A DNA stretch of 7,491 nucleotides. Source: Tissierellia bacterium. Lineage in GTDB: Bacteria > Bacillota > Clostridia > Tissierellales > Tissierellaceae. A program made the position numbers and the translations under genes. Under the pieces are notes generated by a model. That model was not told the origin of the DNA. It saw only the letters and a program-made list of their open reading frames with translations, and made no database searches. The number at the start of each line of letters is the position of its first letter. Position 1 is the first letter of the stretch. Of this stretch, positions 1 through 6,442 are shown one piece after another. The stretch is from positions 1 to 7,491 of the forward strand of contig JAAYLY010000198.1 in NCBI GenBank assembly GCA_012521625.1, in the 5' to 3' direction.

Positions 1-9
1 AATAAATTA

Positions 10-15
10 TGTCAA
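10..15 (-). promoter_or_regulatory. Candidate -35 box for a gene beyond the window (ssrA expected)
   Basis: The minus strand reads TTGACA directly after the post-smpB hairpin. The -10 would fall outside the window, so only half of the promoter can be seen. In many Firmicutes the tmRNA gene follows smpB, which makes ssrA the likely target, but this is inference. Confidence 0.3.
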
Positions 16-49
16 CTTGATGACTGGCTTAAAAGCCAGTCAAATCAAG
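16..49 (-). terminator. Strong hairpin after smpB (possible terminator without a U-tract)
   Basis: A perfect 9-bp stem pairs TGACTGGCT (21-29) with AGCCAGTCA (34-42) around a 4-nt loop. It extends by 5 more pairs (16-20 with 45-49) past a 2-nt bulge (43-44). It starts 13 nt after the smpB stop. The minus-strand sequence after it (TTGACATAATTTATT) is AT-rich but has no T-run, so intrinsic termination is uncertain; an RNA-stabilising or processing hairpin is an alternative. Confidence 0.5.
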
Positions 50-62
50 GTCTCTAAAAGGC

Positions 63-527
63 TTACATATATTTTGGTGAGGCATGCTGCCTCATTCTTC
101 TTTCGGCTTCTTTTTTAGCTATATCTTCCCTCTTATCATATAGTTTTTTACCCCTGGCCGTAGCCAGCTCCACCTTCACCTTTCCATTTTTAAGATAGAC
201 TGATAGAGGTATGAGGGTAAGTCCCTTTTCCATCAGGGCTTGTTTTAATTTTCGGATTTCCCTCTTGTGTAAAAGTAATTTCCTCTTCCTTAAGGGGTCA
301 ACGTTGAAGATGTTGCCCTGCTCATAGGGACTTATGTGCATGTTATTTATATACACCTCTTCATTATCTATGGTTGCATAACTATCCTTTATATTAAGTT
401 TTCCCTGCCTAATGGACTTAACTTCTGTACCCTTAAGGACAATGCCTGCTTCTATAGTTTCTATTATATGGTAATCGTGCCTTGCCTTCCTATTTTTTGC
501 TAGAACTTTAACTCCCTCTTTTTTCAT
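63..527 (-). CDS. smpB: SsrA-binding protein SmpB
   Basis: SmpB binds tmRNA (SsrA) and delivers it to stalled ribosomes for trans-translation. Counted from the chosen start, the protein is 154 residues, the usual family length. Visible family signatures are NRKARHDY (12-19), GIVLKGTEVKSIR (28-40), the basic block around NVDPLRKRKLLLHKREIRKL (75-94) and GKKLYDKRE (126-134). A charged C-terminal tail follows (135-154); in the family this tail enters the empty mRNA channel. I chose the ATG at 527-525 because GAAGGTGAT lies just upstream with good spacing. The frame opens 13 codons earlier with a TTG at 566, but that adds a non-family leader (LDLKLEKDEG) with no good ribosome binding site. The gene follows rnr by 58 nt on the same strand, a common Firmicute arrangement that fits joint work in ribosome rescue and mRNA decay. 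Identification is very secure. Confidence 0.97.
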   Translation of the reverse strand: MKKEGVKVLAKNRKARHDYHIIETIEAGIVLKGTEVKSIRQGKLNIKDSYATIDNEEVYINNMHISPYEQGNIFNVDPLRKRKLLLHKREIRKLKQALMEKGLTLIPLSVYLKNGKVKVELATARGKKLYDKREDIAKKEAERRMRQHASPKYM

Positions 528-532
528 TATAT

Positions 533-539
533 CACCTTC
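533..539 (-). promoter_or_regulatory. Ribosome binding site that decides the smpB start
   Basis: GAAGGTG (continuing AT, together close to the anti-SD complement GGTGAT) lies 5 nt before ATG 527. This selects the 154-residue SmpB over the longer TTG-initiated version. Confidence 0.85.
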
Positions 540-556
540 ATCTTTTTCTAGCTTTA

Positions 557-585
557 AGTCTAGCAAATAAATAGAAGGCTGTCAA
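557..585 (-). promoter_or_regulatory. Candidate sigma-A promoter for smpB
   Basis: On the minus strand a consensus -35 TTGACA (585-580) follows the rnr stop codon directly. It is followed by a 17-bp spacer and TAGACT (562-557), a 4-of-6 match to the -10. It would give smpB transcription independent of rnr, with a leader of roughly 20-25 nt. Confidence 0.45.
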
Positions 586-2697
586 TTAGTCTATTAAGGC
601 AAAGTCGATATTTCTCCTTAAAGGATCAGCACCTATAACTTCAATATTGACTACATCGCCGATGCGATAAATCTTTTTACTTCTTTCTCCTATAATATAG
701 TAGTTCTCTTCATCAAAATAGTAATAATCATCAAGCATGTTGCTAAAGTGGACCAAACCTTCTATGGTATTTTCCAGCTGAACGAAGATACCAAAGTTGG
801 TTATGGAGGATATGATGCCCTCGTATTTTTCTCCAATTCTACTGCTCATATATTGGGCCTTCTTCAGATCTTCTACTTCCCTTTCGGCCTCTTCTGCCCT
901 TCTTTCTGTCATGGATGTATGGTCTGCTATCTCTGGTAATCTTTCCTCCAACATCCTTAATTTATTAGGGGTTAATTTACCCTTTAGGTGGTCCTTTATA
1001 ATCCTATGGATTACTAGGTCTGGATACCTCCTAATAGGGGCTGTAAAGTGGGAGTAGTATTTGGCTGCCAAGCCGAAGTGGATATCTGGCTCTTCACTAT
1101 ATCTTGCCTTTCTAAGGGATCTTAAAAGTAGGGTGCTTATAACTTGCTCTTCGTTGGTTCCCTTTATATCCTTAGTAAGCTGTTGGAGTTCCTTTGGATG
1201 GATTTCCTTCCCCTTTAGGACATAACCAAAGTTATGGATAAACTTTGTGAAATCGGCTATCTTCTCTTCAGAAGGCTCCTCGTGGATCCTATATAGGAAG
1301 GGTATCTCCAGCCAGTAGTATTCCTCTGCTACCGTTTCGTTGGTAACCAGCATAAACTCCTCAATTATCCTATTGGCTATCTTCCTATCTACCCTCTTGA
1401 TTTCAACTGGGATGCCATTTTCGTCTAGGATGATCATAGCCTCTGGAAAATTAAAGTCAATGCTTCCCCTTCTTTCCCTTCTCTTATAAAGGATTTCAGC
1501 CAATTCCTTCATCAGGTCTAATTCTTCCAGTAGGTCCTTAAGCTTTTCCTTTGCCTCTTCATCATCATTTTCAAGATAATCGGACACATCATCATATATC
1601 AACCTTGCCCTACTCCTGATAACTGCCTCTAGGATCTCATGTTTAACCACATTTCCATTCTTATCGATCTCCATAATTACCGATAGGGTCAACCTATCTT
1701 CATTAGGATTTAGTGAACAGATGCCGTTGGAAAGTTCCTTAGGCAGCATAGGCACTACCCTATCTACTAGGTAGACGGAGTTTCCTCTCTTAAAGGCCTC
1801 CTTATCTAGGATGGAGTTTTCCCTTACATAGTGGGACACATCTGCTATATGGACTCCTAGGCTGTAGTTTCCATTTTCCAGCCGTTCTATGGAGATGGCA
1901 TCATCTAAGTCCTTAGCATCTGCCCCGTCAATTGTAAAGGTCTTAAGCTCCCTTAAGTCCACCCTTCCTTCCATATCCTCCTGGGTGACTTCCCGCTTAA
2001 TACTAGCCGCATATTTTTTCACCCTATCAGGGAATTCTTCAGGTAGTTTAAACTGCCTGATTATGGATACTATATCGGTCCCCTTTTCATCCATGTAGCC
2101 CAGGACCTCAACTACCTTTCCTTCAGGATTTCTCCTGTACTCCGGCCATTTTGTAATCTCAACAACTACCTTCTGCCTGTCCTTGGCACCGTTAAAGGAG
2201 CTCTTTGGTATATAGACATCGTAGGAGATCTTGCTATTATCCGGGATTAGGAATCCAAAGTTTCTACTTTCTTCGAAGGTTCCAACGATGAATTGATTTT
2301 CCCTGGCAAGGATTCTAATTATCTCTCCCTCATCCCTTCTCCCACTTGCAGACCTTCTTAAGATATTGGCTATTACCCTGTCCCCATGCATGGCACCAGC
2401 CATACTTTCAGCAGGGATGAAGATATCGTCACGGCTCCTATCATCTGGCACCACAAAGCCAAATCCCTTTTCATTTCCTTCTAGGGTACCAACTACTAAG
2501 TATTCATTATTTATTGGAACATATCTTTCATGCTTAGTCTTTATTAAAAGGCCTTCCTTTTCCAAACTATCTAAGATTTTATAGAATTCTTCCTTTTCCT
2601 TATAATCGATCTCGAATTCAACTAGGAGCTGCTCCTTCACCATCGGCTTATAGTCTTCTGAGTTTACGAATTCTAAAATCTTTTCTCTTATGGTCAT
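586..2697 (-). CDS. rnr: Ribonuclease R (RNB-family 3'-5' exoribonuclease)
   Basis: RNase R is a processive 3'-5' hydrolytic exoribonuclease that degrades structured RNA and, with SmpB-tmRNA, non-stop mRNA. The 703-residue protein has the family's domain order: winged-helix N-terminus (about 1-60), two cold-shock/OB domains (about 65-125 and 135-200, each with a GFGF/NFGF-type RNA-binding motif), the RNB catalytic domain (about 245-575) and a C-terminal S1 domain (about 620-703). The catalytic metal-binding motif IDGADAKDLDD places the acidic residues at D257, D263, D265 and D266. A second RNB signature, FTAPIRRYPDLVIHR, is at 551-565. The ATG at 2697 is preceded by GGAGGAGG (2712-2705) at 7-nt spacing. 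The protein ends directly after the S1 domain, without the lysine-rich tail of many RNase R proteins. A weak terminator separates it from ddl upstream; I found only a poor promoter candidate between them, so transcription may come partly by read-through. Confidence 0.97.
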   Translation of the reverse strand: MTIREKILEFVNSEDYKPMVKEQLLVEFEIDYKEKEEFYKILDSLEKEGLLIKTKHERYVPINNEYLVVGTLEGNEKGFGFVVPDDRSRDDIFIPAESMAGAMHGDRVIANILRRSASGRRDEGEIIRILARENQFIVGTFEESRNFGFLIPDNSKISYDVYIPKSSFNGAKDRQKVVVEITKWPEYRRNPEGKVVEVLGYMDEKGTDIVSIIRQFKLPEEFPDRVKKYAASIKREVTQEDMEGRVDLRELKTFTIDGADAKDLDDAISIERLENGNYSLGVHIADVSHYVRENSILDKEAFKRGNSVYLVDRVVPMLPKELSNGICSLNPNEDRLTLSVIMEIDKNGNVVKHEILEAVIRSRARLIYDDVSDYLENDDEEAKEKLKDLLEELDLMKELAEILYKRRERRGSIDFNFPEAMIILDENGIPVEIKRVDRKIANRIIEEFMLVTNETVAEEYYWLEIPFLYRIHEEPSEEKIADFTKFIHNFGYVLKGKEIHPKELQQLTKDIKGTNEEQVISTLLLRSLRKARYSEEPDIHFGLAAKYYSHFTAPIRRYPDLVIHRIIKDHLKGKLTPNKLRMLEERLPEIADHTSMTERRAEEAEREVEDLKKAQYMSSRIGEKYEGIISSITNFGIFVQLENTIEGLVHFSNMLDDYYYFDEENYYIIGERSKKIYRIGDVVNIEVIGADPLRRNIDFALID

Positions 2698-2744
2698 ACT
2701 CGGTCCTCCTCCGTTATTAGCACTTATGTTATTATTTACCCGAA

Positions 2745-2780
2745 TAAAGAAAAATAATGTAAGAAATCTTACATTATTTT
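2745..2780 (-). terminator. AT-rich terminator hairpin overlapping the ddl stop
   Basis: A perfect 13-bp stem pairs 2751-2763 with 2768-2780 around a 4-nt loop. On the minus strand it is followed by a T-rich run (TTTTTCTTTATT, counting the stem end). Only three of the 13 pairs are G-C, so it is probably a weak terminator that allows read-through into rnr. The stem contains the ddl stop codon (2776-2774). Confidence 0.6.
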
Positions 2781-3937
2781 ATCTTTCCGCCATATTGGAT
2801 CCTATTAAATAGGTCCGCATCGAACTTGTACATATTCAATTTCTTTTCCTCATGGACTTTTAAGGCTATATTGATCAATTCATCGATTAATTTTTCGAAG
2901 GAATAGCCCTTACCCTCCCATAGATAAAAGCCTATGGAGCCAGGTATGGTGTTGATTTCATTTACAAAGACATTTTCATCCTTATCTACTAGAAAATCAA
3001 TCCTAGCAGTTCCCCTTCCATCTATGGCCATGAAGGATCTCTTAGCTAAATCCTCTATCCTTTCCCTTAAACCATCAGAAATATCTGCAGGTATAACCCT
3101 TCTTTCACCGGAGGATTTTCCACCCTTCATATTGCTCCTTATATATTTATCTTCGAAGGTTAATACTTCCTTCCAGCCTAAGGGTTCTTCGCATAAGGAA
3201 GTAATAACTTCATCATCATAGCCTAAGACTGCACAGTTGATTTCCCTAGGACTTTCAACTGCCTGCTCTACTATAACCTTCCTATCATAGCTTACAGCCA
3301 CATCCATGGCTTCTATTAAGGCTTCTTGATCCTTAGCTATATTTATACCGATACTTGAACCTAGGTTTGCAGGTTTAACAAAGACTGGGTATTTTAACTT
3401 CCCTTCTATCTCCTTAATTACCTGTTCCCTATTATTCTTCCAGCTGCTCCTATAGAACCATAGGTATTCTACTATAGGCAGGCCGTTGGCCTTAAATACA
3501 TCCTTCATTAGGATCTTATCCATACCTACGCTGGAAGCTAATACTCCACAGCCTACATAGGGTATATCCATTAGCTCCAGGAGTCCTTGGACGGATCCGT
3601 CCTCCCCATGGGTTCCGTGTAAGGCTGGGAAGACTATATCTAAGCTGCCTAATACCTTTTTACCGAATAAGCCTATATTCTCCGGATTAGGATAGTATTT
3701 ATGATTGCCACAGTTAGGAGAAATAAATATTTCTTGAGCATCCTTTAGGTTGTTATTTTTAAAGTTTTTAAAATCTAATAAACAATCTCCTGTTAACCAC
3801 TTACCCTCTTTAGTTATGTAGATAGGTACTACTTCATACTTTTTCTTGTCAATATTTTCTATTACTTGTAAACCTGTAATTACGGAAACCTCGTGTTCAA
3901 CACTTCTTCCACCAAAAAGTATACCTACTCTTTTCAA
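2774..3937 (-). CDS. ddl: D-alanine--D-alanine ligase
   Basis: This cytoplasmic ATP-grasp enzyme joins two D-alanines, giving the dipeptide that MurF adds to the peptidoglycan precursor. The 387 residues show the N-terminal domain with GGRSVEHEVS (9-18) and HGTHGEDGSVQG (107-118), then an ATP-grasp domain with VFVKPANLGSSIGI (185-198). Metal ligands are recognisable as D314 (ARIDFLVD), E327 and N329 (VNEINTIPG). DKY (263-265) in the omega-loop region resembles D-Ala-D-Ala enzymes rather than D-Ala-D-Lac (VanA-type) ligases, so a normal dipeptide is inferred. The start is a TTG at 3937-3935, supported by AAAGGAGG (3953-3946) 8 nt upstream and by alignment of MKRVGILFGG to the family N-terminus. 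The gene begins 14 nt after the murF-like gene, and its Shine-Dalgarno overlaps that stop codon. The last 20 or so residues (KLNMYKFDADLFNRIQYGGK) extend beyond the usual ligase core. Confidence 0.95.
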   Translation of the reverse strand: MKRVGILFGGRSVEHEVSVITGLQVIENIDKKKYEVVPIYITKEGKWLTGDCLLDFKNFKNNNLKDAQEIFISPNCGNHKYYPNPENIGLFGKKVLGSLDIVFPALHGTHGEDGSVQGLLELMDIPYVGCGVLASSVGMDKILMKDVFKANGLPIVEYLWFYRSSWKNNREQVIKEIEGKLKYPVFVKPANLGSSIGINIAKDQEALIEAMDVAVSYDRKVIVEQAVESPREINCAVLGYDDEVITSLCEEPLGWKEVLTFEDKYIRSNMKGGKSSGERRVIPADISDGLRERIEDLAKRSFMAIDGRGTARIDFLVDKDENVFVNEINTIPGSIGFYLWEGKGYSFEKLIDELINIALKVHEEKKLNMYKFDADLFNRIQYGGKIK

Positions 3938-3945
3938 AATTACAG

Positions 3946-3953
3946 CCTCCTTT
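3946..3953 (-). promoter_or_regulatory. Ribosome binding site that decides the ddl TTG start
   Basis: AAAGGAGG overlaps the murF stop codon (TAA followed directly by AGGAGG) and lies 8 nt before TTG 3937. It supports the non-ATG start, since no ATG or GTG at suitable spacing gives the family N-terminus. Confidence 0.85.
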
Positions 3954-5451
3954 ACTCATTGTAATTATCTGGCAAATCGTTCTCAAATAAGACAACATCC
4001 TTAGGTTTCGTTAGACTAGCTAACCTTTCAGTTGCTTCATTTAGGTTGTTTACTACGAAGACATTGTCAGGATTGAAGTTAACTTCCATTAAACCTTCAT
4101 AGATAGGTTTAGTACGCTTCTTACCTATTAGGATTGCATAGTCGCACACCTTACCTATATTAGTACCAAACTCCCTATTGGCTTCCTCTTCCATTGCACC
4201 TAATTCCACCATACCAGGTGTTACTATTATCTTCCTACCCTCTTTAAACTGGCTTAAGACATCAAGGGCAGCCTTAGCTCCGATAGGGTTAGAATTGAAG
4301 GCATCATCGATAACAATAACCCCAGTACCAGAATCTATTAAATTCAACCTATGGGGTACTGGTTGAATCTTGCTAATACCCCTTGCAATCTCTTCAAAGG
4401 TCATGCCCATGGACATGGCAACACATACCCCTGCCAAAATATTATATATATTATGCTTACCCAATAGTTTAGTAGTACACCTAATGCTATTGCCCTTCTT
4501 ATCCCTTAGGTTAAAGGAAGAGCCTAATTCAGAAACTTCTATTTCATCGGCATAGACATCTAGATTCTCCACATCTTCTATACCATATAGGATTTTTTCC
4601 TTAAAGGTTTTATCGGCTAATTTTTTAACATATTCATTGTCATAGTTAAATATGGCAATACCGTCTGCTGGTAACTCTTCAATAAGCTCATATTTGGTCT
4701 TCATGATATTCTCAATATTTTTAAAGGTTTCTAGGTGTACGGGTCCAATGGAAGTAATCACCCCTATTTTAGGCTGACAAAGCTCCGCTACTTCCTTAAT
4801 TTCTCCAATTTCCCTAGCCCCCATTTCTGCAACGAAGATCTCATGGGATTCATCTAATTCATTGTTAATAACCTTAGATAGCCCCATAGGAGTGTTGTAG
4901 GATTCTGGGGTGTTTAAAACCTTATATTTTTCTTCCAGTATAGTTCCTACTATAAATTTAGTGCTGGTTTTGCCAAAACTTCCAGTAATCCCAACTACTG
5001 TCAGGTCTTCTCTAGCCTTAATCTTGCCTTGGGCTGCATCATAAAAGCCTTGATTTATCCTTCTTTCAAAGGGTACCATTACCATATTAGCCAGTAACAT
5101 AGTTAAAGCTTGGTATTTATAAACTAAAAAGGCAACTACTAATGATAGTAGAATCATCCAGGAATTTTTCGCTGTAACGAAGGCTAATATGGGTAGTATT
5201 ATCAGTACACCGCTTATTATAAGATTTGCAATATAGAGCCTAGTAGCCCTTTGAGTAAAGACCAAGGGTTTTTTTACCGGTTGGTCATCCTTCTTAAAGC
5301 CAAAGGCCCTTTCCTTATTGTTTTCAATCCATTTTTTAAAATTATCGCTTTTGTACTCCTCCAATTGAACCATATGTAAGGAATATTTTGATCTATTAGC
5401 TATAAGTATCAATGTCACAATTAAAATGGACAAGCCTATAATATAATCCAT
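3952..5451 (-). CDS. murF: Membrane-anchored MurF-type Mur ligase
   Basis: Probable UDP-MurNAc-tripeptide:D-Ala-D-Ala ligase, the last cytoplasmic peptidoglycan precursor step. The Mur ligase core (about 148-499) has a P-loop GITGSFGKTSTK (154-165), AEMGAREIGEI (208-218, E209), ITSIGPVHLETF (232-243, H239), a candidate carbamylated lysine K253 in KTKYELIEEL, GKHNIYN (331-337), the hinge-proximal PHRLNLID (366-373) and IDDAFNSNPIGAKAAL (381-396). These match MurF better than MurC, MurD or MurE. The canonical N-terminal UDP-MurNAc-peptide domain is absent: residues 1-147 hold about three hydrophobic helices (2-19, 71-92, 97-113) separated by a charged loop. The ATG at 5451 follows GGGAGG (5463-5458) by 6 nt and lies 3 nt after the hydrolase stop. 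Adjacency to ddl, which makes its expected substrate, supports the MurF call. A membrane Mur ligase acting on another acceptor is the alternative. Confidence 0.83.
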   Translation of the reverse strand: MDYIIGLSILIVTLILIANRSKYSLHMVQLEEYKSDNFKKWIENNKERAFGFKKDDQPVKKPLVFTQRATRLYIANLIISGVLIILPILAFVTAKNSWMILLSLVVAFLVYKYQALTMLLANMVMVPFERRINQGFYDAAQGKIKAREDLTVVGITGSFGKTSTKFIVGTILEEKYKVLNTPESYNTPMGLSKVINNELDESHEIFVAEMGAREIGEIKEVAELCQPKIGVITSIGPVHLETFKNIENIMKTKYELIEELPADGIAIFNYDNEYVKKLADKTFKEKILYGIEDVENLDVYADEIEVSELGSSFNLRDKKGNSIRCTTKLLGKHNIYNILAGVCVAMSMGMTFEEIARGISKIQPVPHRLNLIDSGTGVIVIDDAFNSNPIGAKAALDVLSQFKEGRKIIVTPGMVELGAMEEEANREFGTNIGKVCDYAILIGKKRTKPIYEGLMEVNFNPDNVFVVNNLNEATERLASLTKPKDVVLFENDLPDNYNE

Positions 5452-5454
5452 AAT

Positions 5455-6234
5455 TTACCTCCCATCGAAAAATGCATTTATTACTGCCCTAAATCTGTAG
5501 AAATCATCTAAATATGAATAATGACCTGCTCCTTCTAATACTACTAATCCTGAATCCTTTATTTCCTTTTCCATAATGTGGGCCATATATAGCGGAGTTG
5601 CATCGTCCTGGTCGCCCCATATAAGCAGGGTAGGGGCTTTTATATCCTTAAGTAGATCCTTTAGGTTCTCATTTACCACCCTTACTAAAATCTTTCTCAT
5701 AACACCTGCAGCATCCCTATAATCATCAGAACCAAAGCACTTGTAGAATTTTTCTAGCCTCTCCTCATCCTTGATCCAAAAGAAGAGGTTCTTATAGATA
5801 AATTTCATGGCCTTGAAGCTATAAACCCTTATGTAATAATCTAATCCCCGCTTTGGTATAAGGCCTGCACTATCTATTAGTACTATCTTATTTACCATAT
5901 CTGGATATTTAGAACCCATGATTATGGATAGTTTACCACCGAAGGAATGTCCAATAAAACTAGCCTTTATAATCCCTTCGTCTAATAAAAAGTTTCTAAC
6001 GATTTCCGCATACTCAAAAGAACCTATTACCTCCTTGGGCTCTTCAGATTCTCCAAAGCCAGGTAAATCCAAGGCATACACCTTATACCTATCCTTAAGT
6101 ATATTAACGATAGATAATACTGTATTTATATTGGCTCCCCAGCCATGGAGGACCACAATAGGTTCTCCTTCACCTTCGACTATGTAATTGATTTTTAATC
6201 CATTCACTACTTTAATCATATATCTATACCCCAT
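5455..6234 (-). CDS. Alpha/beta-fold hydrolase, substrate unknown
   Basis: A 259-residue alpha/beta hydrolase of the single-domain esterase/lipase-like group. Visible features are HGWGAN (30-35, oxyanion-hole region), LDLPGFGES (55-63), the nucleophile elbow GHSFGG with S97, the acid in IWGDQDDATP (most likely D210) and the catalytic histidine H238 in GAGHYSY. The catalytic triad is therefore complete. A cap region (about 125-195) rich in aromatic and basic residues lies between the core halves. No signal peptide is seen, so it is probably cytoplasmic. The start is uncertain: ATG at 6234 has only a distant GGGA, while ATG at 6219 (giving MIKVVNGLKINY, closer to family N-termini) has GGGG 9 nt upstream. 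Its last codons contain the Shine-Dalgarno of the MurF-type gene 3 nt downstream, so it is cotranscribed and probably translationally coupled with cell-wall genes. Its substrate cannot be read from sequence. Confidence 0.88.
   Translation of the reverse strand: MGYRYMIKVVNGLKINYIVEGEGEPIVVLHGWGANINTVLSIVNILKDRYKVYALDLPGFGESEEPKEVIGSFEYAEIVRNFLLDEGIIKASFIGHSFGGKLSIIMGSKYPDMVNKIVLIDSAGLIPKRGLDYYIRVYSFKAMKFIYKNLFFWIKDEERLEKFYKCFGSDDYRDAAGVMRKILVRVVNENLKDLLKDIKAPTLLIWGDQDDATPLYMAHIMEKEIKDSGLVVLEGAGHYSYLDDFYRFRAVINAFFDGR
5458..5463 (-). promoter_or_regulatory. Ribosome binding site of the MurF-type gene, inside the hydrolase 3' end
   Basis: GGGAGG is part of the last two hydrolase codons (Gly-Arg) and touches its TAA stop. 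It sits 6 nt before the ATG at 5451. This arrangement predicts translational coupling and fixes the murF start. Confidence 0.85.
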
Positions 6235-6251
6235 TATTGATTTTTCCCATA

Positions 6252-6277
6252 ATATAGTAATTCTAGAACTATTATAT
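6252..6277. repeat. 26-bp dyad in the operon leader (operator-like)
   Basis: Arms 6252-6264 and 6265-6277 are complementary at 11 of 13 positions, plus one G-T wobble and one mismatch, centred on TTCTAGAA. There is no loop, so DNA binding by a dimeric regulator is more plausible than an RNA hairpin. It lies between the predicted transcription start and the hydrolase start. Part of the symmetry comes from alternating AT sequence, which lowers certainty. Confidence 0.4.
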
Positions 6278-6306
6278 ATATATTATACTATCATCCACAA
6301 TAAAAC

Positions 6307-6315
6307 ATTATATCA
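6307..6315 (-). promoter_or_regulatory. Extended -10 promoter for the hydrolase-murF-ddl operon
   Basis: The minus strand reads TGATATAAT, a perfect extended -10 (TGnTATAAT). The matching -35 position 17 bp upstream (TGTATA) is poor, which is tolerated with an extended -10. Transcription would start near 6300, giving a leader of about 65-80 nt. Other TATAAT-like strings occur nearby because of the AT richness, so the exact start is uncertain. Confidence 0.55.
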
Positions 6316-6427
6316 TATTAAACCGGGATTATACAGTCATGAAATATGTAATTATTATATCTTTGGAAGATTAATTCATAAATCCTTCAAGTTAAATCAT
6401 ACTTATATGGCCTTGTTACTAAAGCTA

Positions 6428-6442
6428 TATAAAGACTTTATA
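6428..6442. repeat. 15-bp perfect short dyad
   Basis: TATAAAG-A-CTTTATA is perfectly symmetric, with 7-bp arms around one central base. It directly abuts the first copy of the direct repeat at 6443-6460. Function is unknown; chance is possible in such AT-rich DNA. Confidence 0.3.

Noticed and set aside
528..566. TTG-initiated longer SmpB (167 residues)
   Set aside because: The extra 13 residues do not match the SmpB N-terminus, and the internal ATG has a much better ribosome binding site.
2934..3221. Plus-strand open frame antisense to ddl, and similar ones inside rnr, murF and hppA
   Set aside because: They lie wholly within well-supported minus-strand genes, show no family motifs, and look like shadows of the real coding frames.
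2774..3937. Vancomycin-resistance-type D-Ala-D-Lac ligase
   Set aside because: The omega-loop region reads FEDKY as in D-Ala-D-Ala ligases, and no vanH, vanX or vanRS-like genes are nearby.
3952..5451. Assignment as MurC, MurD, MurE, folylpolyglutamate synthase or the MurT amidotransferase partner
   Set aside because: The IDDAFNSNP, AEMGAREIGEI and ITSIGPVHLETF motifs fit MurF best, there is no zinc-ribbon or adjacent GatD, and the neighbour is ddl.
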